Shown here piece by piece: positions 7,026-11,918 of a stretch of 11,918 nucleotides of DNA. Where the stretch lies: the NCBI GenBank assembly GCA_002345845.1, contig DDWF01000311.1, positions 22,824 through 34,741 on the forward strand, read 5' to 3'. The stretch comes from Betaproteobacteria bacterium UBA2293 (lineage in GTDB: Bacteria > Pseudomonadota > Gammaproteobacteria > Burkholderiales > Rhodocyclaceae). A program made the position numbers and the translations under genes. Numbering within the stretch: the stretch's first letter is position 1; every line of letters starts with the position of its first letter. Below the pieces are notes generated by a model, which was not told the origin of the DNA, did not search any database, and saw nothing but the letters and a program-made list of their open reading frames with translations.

Positions 7026-7035
7026 AGTATTTGGC
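7021..7035. repeat. Short inverted repeat overlapping the hfq -35 region
   Basis: GCCAAA-GTA-TTTGGC is a perfect 6-bp inverted repeat with a 3-base centre, starting 6 bases past the der stop codon. It overlaps five of the six bases of the candidate -35 element of hfq, so it could be an operator. It has no T-run after it on either strand and is too short to be a convincing terminator for der. Chance occurrence is possible. Confidence 0.35.
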
Positions 7036-7040
7036 GGGCA

Positions 7041-8372
7041 CTACTTCCGTTCCTTGTCGGCGAACGGATTCTTGCTGGTAACGAACTGGATGCGCAGCGG
7101 CGTCCCCTGCAATTTGAAGGCTTCACGGAAGGTGTGTTCGAGATAACGGCGATAACTGTCGCCGATCTGGTCCACCGCGTTGCCATGAACGACGATGATC
7201 GGTGGATTGGACCCCCCTTGGTGCGCGTAGCGCGGCTTCGGCCGGAACACGCCATGCTTTGGCGGCGCCTGTTTGGCCACGGCATCGGCCAGCACGCGGG
7301 CCAGACGCGGTGTGGACATCTTGGTCATGGCGGCGGCGTAGGCAGTATCGACCGAGCGGAACAAGGTGGACAGACCGATGTTGTCGCGTGCCGAAATGAA
7401 ATGGAACTTGGCGAAATCGAGAAATTTCAGCTTGCGCTGCAGGATCAGCCGGGTCTGCTCGCGAACATAGGAGTCAAGGCCGTCCCACTTATTGACCGCG
7501 ACGACCAAGGCCCGCCCTGACTGGACGATGAAATCGGCGATGTGGGCATCCTGCTCGGAAACATCGGCCTGGGCATCGACCATCAGGATGACGACGTTGG
7601 CATCCTCGATCGCCTGCAGTGTCTTGACCACCGAGAACTTCTCGATCGACTCGAAGACCTTGCCGCGCTTGCGCATGCCGGCTGTGTCGATGAGCACGTA
7701 CTGACGACCGCCGCGCTCGAAGTCGATCTCGATGGAGTCACGCGTGGTTCCCGGCGCATCGAAGGCGATTACCCGCTCTTCACCGAGCAGGGTGTTGATC
7801 AGCGTCGACTTGCCAACATTCGGCCGACCGACGATGGCAACGCGGATCGCTTCGGACGGCGACTCTTCCTCCTCCGGTTCCGGAAAAGATTCTAGGGCCA
7901 GGTCGACCAGGCCGCGCACGCCTTCGCCATGGGCGGCAGAAATGGCATACGGTTCGCCGAGCCCGAGTTCGTGAAATTCGGCTTCGACCATGCCGTGGTT
8001 CATGCCCTCGGCCTTATTGACTGCGACGATGACCGGCCGGTCGATGCGCCGCAGCTTGTTGGCGATTTCCTTGTCGTGCGGCGTCAGGCCAGTACGGCCG
8101 TCGACGACGAAAACGACCGCATCGGCTTCGGCAATGGCCTGCTCTGTCTGGCGCGCCATTTCATGCAGGATACCTTCCTTGATCAGCGGCTCGAAACCGC
8201 CAGTATCGACGACCAGATAGGGTTTTTTGCCCAGCTTGCCATGGCCGTAGTGACGATCGCGGGTCAAGCCCGGCATGTCGGCGACGATGGCGTCGCGCGA
8301 GCGCGTCAGGCGGTTGAACAGCGTGGATTTGCCGACATTGGGTCGGCCGACCAGGACGAGCGTAGGTTTCAT
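7041..8372 (-). CDS. der: Double GTPase Der (EngA), 50S ribosome assembly
   Basis: Der is an essential GTPase with two tandem G domains, needed for late maturation of the 50S subunit. The 443-residue protein shows G domain 1 with GRPNVGKS (9-16), DTGG (56-59) and NKAE (119-122). An acidic linker (164-170) follows, then G domain 2 with GRPNVGKS (182-189), DTAG (229-232) and NKWD (294-297), and a KH-like RNA-binding C-terminal domain (about 353-443). It is shorter than E. coli Der (490), as is usual outside enterics. The ATG overlaps the bamB stop as ATGA, and GAGG lies just upstream. Confidence 0.98.
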   Translation of the reverse strand: MKPTLVLVGRPNVGKSTLFNRLTRSRDAIVADMPGLTRDRHYGHGKLGKKPYLVVDTGGFEPLIKEGILHEMARQTEQAIAEADAVVFVVDGRTGLTPHDKEIANKLRRIDRPVIVAVNKAEGMNHGMVEAEFHELGLGEPYAISAAHGEGVRGLVDLALESFPEPEEEESPSEAIRVAIVGRPNVGKSTLINTLLGEERVIAFDAPGTTRDSIEIDFERGGRQYVLIDTAGMRKRGKVFESIEKFSVVKTLQAIEDANVVILMVDAQADVSEQDAHIADFIVQSGRALVVAVNKWDGLDSYVREQTRLILQRKLKFLDFAKFHFISARDNIGLSTLFRSVDTAYAAAMTKMSTPRLARVLADAVAKQAPPKHGVFRPKPRYAHQGGSNPPIIVVHGNAVDQIGDSYRRYLEHTFREAFKLQGTPLRIQFVTSKNPFADKERK

Positions 8373-9514
8373 TGCGCCTCGATTACGCTGACGTCGCCGC
8401 CAGCGGTTTGCACCAGAAAGTTGGAGCCCAGCAATCGCACAGGGCTGCGTACCGGCGTACCGTCGGTCTTGTGACGGCCGACAAAGCTGCCATCTTCACG
8501 CGACAGGAAATGGACATAGCCTTCGCCGTCGGCAACGGCCACCAGACCGCGGCGGACGGCCGGGCCGGAAACCCGGCGGTTGAGCAGCTTGTCCTGCTTC
8601 CACAGGCTGCTGCCGGTCAGGCGGTCGAGCGCGTGCACAGCGCCCTTATCGTCGGTGACGAAGAGATAGCGGCCATCAAGAACGAGGCCACTGGTCGACG
8701 ACATTTCCCGTGACCAGACCAAGGCACCGCCCTGCCCCATGTCGAAACAGGCAACGCGCCCCTGGAAAGCCACGGCGCAGATCTGCGTTCCATCCACCGC
8801 CGGTTGGGCGACAACATCTGCCACCCGGTCGAGTTCGGTGGCGCCTTTGGGTTGCGCCACCGGGCCTTCCCAGACCGGCGCCCCGTTCTGCAGCGAGAGG
8901 GCAACCAGACGACCGCCCGGGAATCCGACAAACAAGAAACGATCGGCAAACACCGGCGAGCCAGCGCCGCGGATGGATAGCGTCGGCATCGCCCGCTGGT
9001 ACACCCACTTGCGACCGCCATCATTGGCATCGAGCAGGAAGACCCGGTTATCACCGCTGCGCACGGCGATACCGTCATCGCCGATGACCGGCGCAGCGAG
9101 TACTTCGCTGGTCACCTTGCCCTGCCAGAGCGCTTTGCCATCGGCAGCGGCATAAGCCATGACATCACCCTTGGGGGTGCCGACGACGACCAGGCGATCG
9201 TTGGCGGCGACTCCGGCGGACAGGGAATGGCCGGTGGAAATCTTCCAGACGGCCTTGCCGCCTTCAATTCGCCGGATCGTACCGTCCTGGCCAGCGACGA
9301 AAACGGCATCACCGACAACCGCCGGAACGAAAGCGTAATCTCCGGCCTTGCCGGCGCTCGCCGTCCACAGGCTACGGGTGGATACCGTCGGCGTGAAGGC
9401 AGTCAGGGGTTTGACCGTGCTTGCCTTGGCAAAAGGATTGATGGCATCAATCGCCGCACAGCCGGCAGTCAGCAAGCCGGCGGTGGCGATCAGCAGAAGC
9501 AGGCGCGGCTGCAT
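8369..9514 (-). CDS. bamB: Outer-membrane assembly lipoprotein BamB
   Basis: BamB is a lipoprotein of the BAM complex that helps BamA fold and insert beta-barrel proteins into the outer membrane. The 381-residue precursor has a lipoprotein signal with lipobox LTAG-C (Cys19). Ala20 at +2 does not signal inner-membrane retention. The rest is an eight-bladed PQQ-type beta-propeller, seen as repeated blade ends such as [14 protein letters not shown] (77-90), [16 protein letters not shown] (115-130) and [16 protein letters not shown]. The segment LSIRG (179-183) aligns with the E. coli loop whose L173, L175 and R176 contact BamA, so that interface appears kept. It overlaps the upstream gene as TGATG and the downstream der as ATGA. 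Confidence 0.96.
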   Translation of the reverse strand: MQPRLLLLIATAGLLTAGCAAIDAINPFAKASTVKPLTAFTPTVSTRSLWTASAGKAGDYAFVPAVVGDAVFVAGQDGTIRRIEGGKAVWKISTGHSLSAGVAANDRLVVVGTPKGDVMAYAAADGKALWQGKVTSEVLAAPVIGDDGIAVRSGDNRVFLLDANDGGRKWVYQRAMPTLSIRGAGSPVFADRFLFVGFPGGRLVALSLQNGAPVWEGPVAQPKGATELDRVADVVAQPAVDGTQICAVAFQGRVACFDMGQGGALVWSREMSSTSGLVLDGRYLFVTDDKGAVHALDRLTGSSLWKQDKLLNRRVSGPAVRRGLVAVADGEGYVHFLSREDGSFVGRHKTDGTPVRSPVRLLGSNFLVQTAGGDVSVIEAQ

Positions 9515-10152
9515 CAGGCGGCCCCGCCCAGGCTGTCGAGTTTTTGCTGTAGCAGTTCGCGACCGGCGCCGCCGGCATCGCCGATCTTGTCAATGGCAGC
9601 CTGGTAGGCGGCACGGGCTTCCGGCTGCTTGCCTTGGGCCAGCAGAATGTCGCCGCGCAATTCCTGATAACGGGCGGCAAACGACGGTGCTGGCGCCGCC
9701 TCAAGCTGCTTCAGCGCTTCGTCGTACTGCTGTTCGTCGAGTTGCACGGCCGCCAGGCGCAGACGCGCCAGGTCACGAATTTCGTCGCGGGCGTTTTCTG
9801 CGGCCCAGGCGAGTTGCGATTTGGCCGTCTTCAGGTCACCGCCCTCGAACGAATGACGGGCGGCGAGCAGCGCACCGAGCGCTGCATAGCTGGTGCTGCC
9901 ATGCTTGGCCACCAGTTCGCCAGCCGTCGCCTTGATCTTCTGGGCATCACCAGCAGCCACTGCCTGTTCGAGAACGGCAAAGACCGCCGAGGCCTGCGCC
10001 GCCTGGTTGTTCTTGTACCAGCCCCAGCCCTGCCAGCCGACGACGGCGATGCAGACCGCCGTGATCACACCGGTGACCAGGTTGCCATACATCTTCCACC
10101 AGGTTTTCAGGGTATCTATCTGTTCCTGTTCTTCGAGGTCGTAATGGGCCAT
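9514..10152 (-). CDS. yfgM: YfgM-like TPR membrane protein (ancillary SecYEG subunit)
   Basis: YfgM-family proteins are inner-membrane proteins with a periplasmic TPR domain. In E. coli YfgM associates with PpiD and SecYEG and helps pass exported proteins to periplasmic chaperones. The 212-residue protein has a short cytoplasmic tail beginning MAHYDLEEQEQIDTLKTWWK (1-20), typical of the family. One membrane helix follows (about 24-45), then Ala-rich helical repeats, including LGALLAARHSFEGGDLKTA and a later TPR-like unit, GDILLAQGKQPEARAAYQAA. GAGGA lies 8 bases upstream of the ATG, inside the end of hisS, which stops 4 bases before. The position between hisS and bamB matches E. coli. Confidence 0.92.
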   Translation of the reverse strand: MAHYDLEEQEQIDTLKTWWKMYGNLVTGVITAVCIAVVGWQGWGWYKNNQAAQASAVFAVLEQAVAAGDAQKIKATAGELVAKHGSTSYAALGALLAARHSFEGGDLKTAKSQLAWAAENARDEIRDLARLRLAAVQLDEQQYDEALKQLEAAPAPSFAARYQELRGDILLAQGKQPEARAAYQAAIDKIGDAGGAGRELLQQKLDSLGGAA

Positions 10153-10156
10153 CTGC

Positions 10157-11446
10157 TTATTCCTCTTCGTCCGAATCGATCAATTGGTCAATGATGGCCT
10201 CGGCCAGATCATCGACTTTCAGTTTTTTCTGGGCGACGCCTTCGGCGCGCAGGTATTTCAATTGTGCCTCGCCGGTTGCCGCCTCATCGTCGCCGATGAT
10301 CACGGCAAAGGCGGCAGCGCTGCCGTCTGCCTTCTTCATCTGTGACTTGAAGGAACCGCCACCGCAATGCAGCAGTACATCGATGCCCTGGTCACGCAAG
10401 CCTTCGGCAACACGGAAAGCCAGACGGGCGGCATCGTCGCCCTGATGCACAACATAGACGTCCGGCGCCGGCGCCGCCGGCTCACCGCCGGAGTCCTTGA
10501 TCAGTGCGATCAGGCGTTCGATGCCCATGGCGAAGCCGCAGGCCGCTGTCGGCTTGCCACCGAGCTGCTCGACCAGACCGTCGTAACGGCCGCCGGCGCA
10601 GACCGTGCCCTGGGCCCCGAGCTTGTCGGTAACCCACTCGAAGACGGTAAGGTTGTAGTAATCGAGGCCGCGCACCAGGCGCGGGTTGATGGTAAACGGC
10701 ACGCCGGCGTCGCGCAGCACGCGCTGGACGCCCTCAAAATGGGCCAGCGAGTCGGCCCCGAGGTAGTCGATCAGCTTCGGCGCGGCGGCGCACAGATCCT
10801 GCATCGCCGGGTTCTTGGTATCGAGAATGCGCAGCGGATTGGTGTGCAGGCGGCGCTTGGCATCTTCATCAAGAAGTTCGGCGTGTTGCTCGAAATAGGC
10901 GATCAAGGCTGCCCGATGCTGAGCCCGCTCCTCGGCCTGGCCGAGGCTGTTGAGCTGCAACTCGATGCCGTCGAGGCCAAGGTCGGCCCACAGACGGGCG
11001 CCCATCAGGATCATTTCGGCATCAATGTCCGGCCCGGCAATGCCGAAAGATTCGACACCGACCTGGTGGAATTGGCGGTAACGCCCCTTCTGCGGCCGCT
11101 CGTGGCGGAACATCTGGCCGATGTAGTAGAGGCGCTGCGTCTGGCGCGCCGCCAGGTTGTGCTCGATGACAGCGCGCACGCAGCCGGCTGTACCTTCCGG
11201 CCGCAGCGTCAGCGCCTCGCCGTTGAGACCATCGATAAAGGAATACATTTCCTTCTCGACGATGTCGGTGACTTCGCCGATGGCGCGCTTGAACAGCGGC
11301 GTCGGCTCGACGATGGGCATGCGGATCGGCCGGTAGCCGTAGCCTTTCAGCCAGGCCCGGATGGTGTCTTCGAACAGTTCCCAGAAGGAGGCCTCGTCGG
11401 GCAGGATGTCGTTCATCCCGCGCACGGCCTGCAATGCTTGACTCAT
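10157..11446 (-). CDS. hisS: Histidyl-tRNA synthetase
   Basis: HisS charges tRNA-His with histidine using ATP. The 429-residue protein is of normal length (E. coli 424). The class II core shows [11 protein letters not shown] (9-19), LRPEGTAG (81-88) and motif 2 [16 protein letters not shown] (113-128) with Arg114. [15 protein letters not shown] (130-144), the histidine-binding block RGLDYYN (259-265) with catalytic Arg259, AGGRYDGL (284-291) and motif 3 GFAMGIERL (304-312) with Arg311 follow. A C-terminal anticodon-binding domain covers about 328-420, and the tail is acidic (DSDEEE). The ATG overlaps the ispG stop as ATGA with no strong ribosome binding site, suggesting translational coupling. 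Its paralogue hisZ lies 7 kb downstream in the same array. Confidence 0.99.
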   Translation of the reverse strand: MSQALQAVRGMNDILPDEASFWELFEDTIRAWLKGYGYRPIRMPIVEPTPLFKRAIGEVTDIVEKEMYSFIDGLNGEALTLRPEGTAGCVRAVIEHNLAARQTQRLYYIGQMFRHERPQKGRYRQFHQVGVESFGIAGPDIDAEMILMGARLWADLGLDGIELQLNSLGQAEERAQHRAALIAYFEQHAELLDEDAKRRLHTNPLRILDTKNPAMQDLCAAAPKLIDYLGADSLAHFEGVQRVLRDAGVPFTINPRLVRGLDYYNLTVFEWVTDKLGAQGTVCAGGRYDGLVEQLGGKPTAACGFAMGIERLIALIKDSGGEPAAPAPDVYVVHQGDDAARLAFRVAEGLRDQGIDVLLHCGGGSFKSQMKKADGSAAAFAVIIGDDEAATGEAQLKYLRAEGVAQKKLKVDDLAEAIIDQLIDSDEEE

Positions 11447-11918
11447 GCTTGGATCTTTTTCTTGTAGGTGCGCTGGACGTAGCGCTCGATGATGTCCTTG
11501 AATTCGTTGGCGATGTTATCGCCCTTCAAGGTGACGGTCTTCTGACCATCCTCGAAAACGGGCGCCGACGGCGCCTCACCGGTTCCCGGCAGCGAAATGC
11601 CGATGTTGGCGTGCTTCGACTCGCCCGGGCCATTGACGATGCAGCCCATGACGGCCAGCGTCATGTTCTCGGCGCCGTCGTAGTGCAGCTTCCATTCCGG
11701 CATGCGGGCGCGGACGAAATCCTGCACCTCGCCGGCCAGTTCCTGGAAGAAAGTGCTGGTTGTCCGGCCGCAGCCGGGACAGGCCGCAACCATCGGCGTG
11801 AAGGCGCGCAGGCCCATGGTCTGCAGGATTTCCTGGGCAACGATGACTTCCTGGGCGCGCGAACCGCCGGGTTCCGGCGTCAGCGAGATGCGAATGGTGT
11901 CGCCGATGCCTTCCTGCA
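11443..11918 (-). CDS. ispG: IspG, 4-hydroxy-3-methylbut-2-enyl diphosphate synthase (partial)
   Basis: IspG (GcpE) reductively converts methylerythritol cyclodiphosphate to HMBPP in the MEP isoprenoid pathway, using a [4Fe-4S] cluster. Only the C-terminal 157 residues are in the window; the gene runs off the right edge, with the frame open to 11918 well upstream of the internal ATG at 11817. The visible part begins [18 protein letters not shown], as in the family. It contains the cluster cysteines in CPGCGRT and GCIVNGPGE, followed by the usual [12 protein letters not shown] block. The protein ends in a basic tail, YKKKIQA. The stop overlaps the hisS start (ATGA). Confidence 0.98.
   Translation of the reverse strand, partial: QEGIGDTIRISLTPEPGGSRAQEVIVAQEILQTMGLRAFTPMVAACPGCGRTTSTFFQELAGEVQDFVRARMPEWKLHYDGAENMTLAVMGCIVNGPGESKHANIGISLPGTGEAPSAPVFEDGQKTVTLKGDNIANEFKDIIERYVQRTYKKKIQA

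Noticed and set aside
10367..11467. 366-codon plus-strand open frame opposite hisS
   Set aside because: An antisense shadow; hisS carries all synthetase motifs on the other strand.

Overview
This window is almost entirely a conserved chromosomal core locus of a Betaproteobacterium. The gene order and the short-form proteins fit Rhodocyclales such as the Dechloromonas/Azonexus group, but that placement is inferred from recall of protein families, not from a search. Coding DNA is visibly GC-rich. On the minus strand the order is ispG (cut by the right edge), hisS, yfgM-like, bamB, der, hfq, hflX, hflK, hflC, a DUF2065 gene, hisZ and purA. The hfq-hflX-hflK-hflC-yjeT-purA part matches the classic enterobacterial order. 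The ispG-hisS-yfgM-bamB-der part is the other widely conserved cluster. Here they are joined end to end, with hisZ inserted before purA.

Left edge (1-650, plus strand): the 3' end of a tRNA, probably tRNA-Leu, followed by a strong palindromic terminator. A 140-base leader holds a tandem 10-base repeat and a hairpin that covers the ribosome binding site. It precedes a gene for a small, secreted, histidine-rich protein of unknown function. A bidirectional hairpin terminator separates this gene from the convergent purA. This left part is the only accessory-looking DNA in the window.

Minus-strand array (652-11918): genes are very tightly packed, with several ATGA or TGATG stop/start overlaps. 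The one clear break is the 80-base gap upstream of hfq, which carries a plausible sigma70 promoter and a small inverted repeat. A 60-base gap after hfq carries a GC-rich hairpin that may partly terminate or process the transcript. The array thus reads as two translationally coupled blocks (ispG to der, and hflX to purA) with hfq between them.

The genes serve isoprenoid precursor synthesis (IspG), histidyl-tRNA charging (HisS), envelope biogenesis (YfgM, BamB), ribosome assembly and rescue (Der, HflX), sRNA regulation (Hfq), control of the FtsH membrane protease (HflK/HflC), histidine biosynthesis control (HisZ) and AMP synthesis (PurA). All reading frames look intact. I found no mobile element, CRISPR array, defence system or undescribed multi-gene system. 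The points worth a second look are regulatory details and the small secreted protein.
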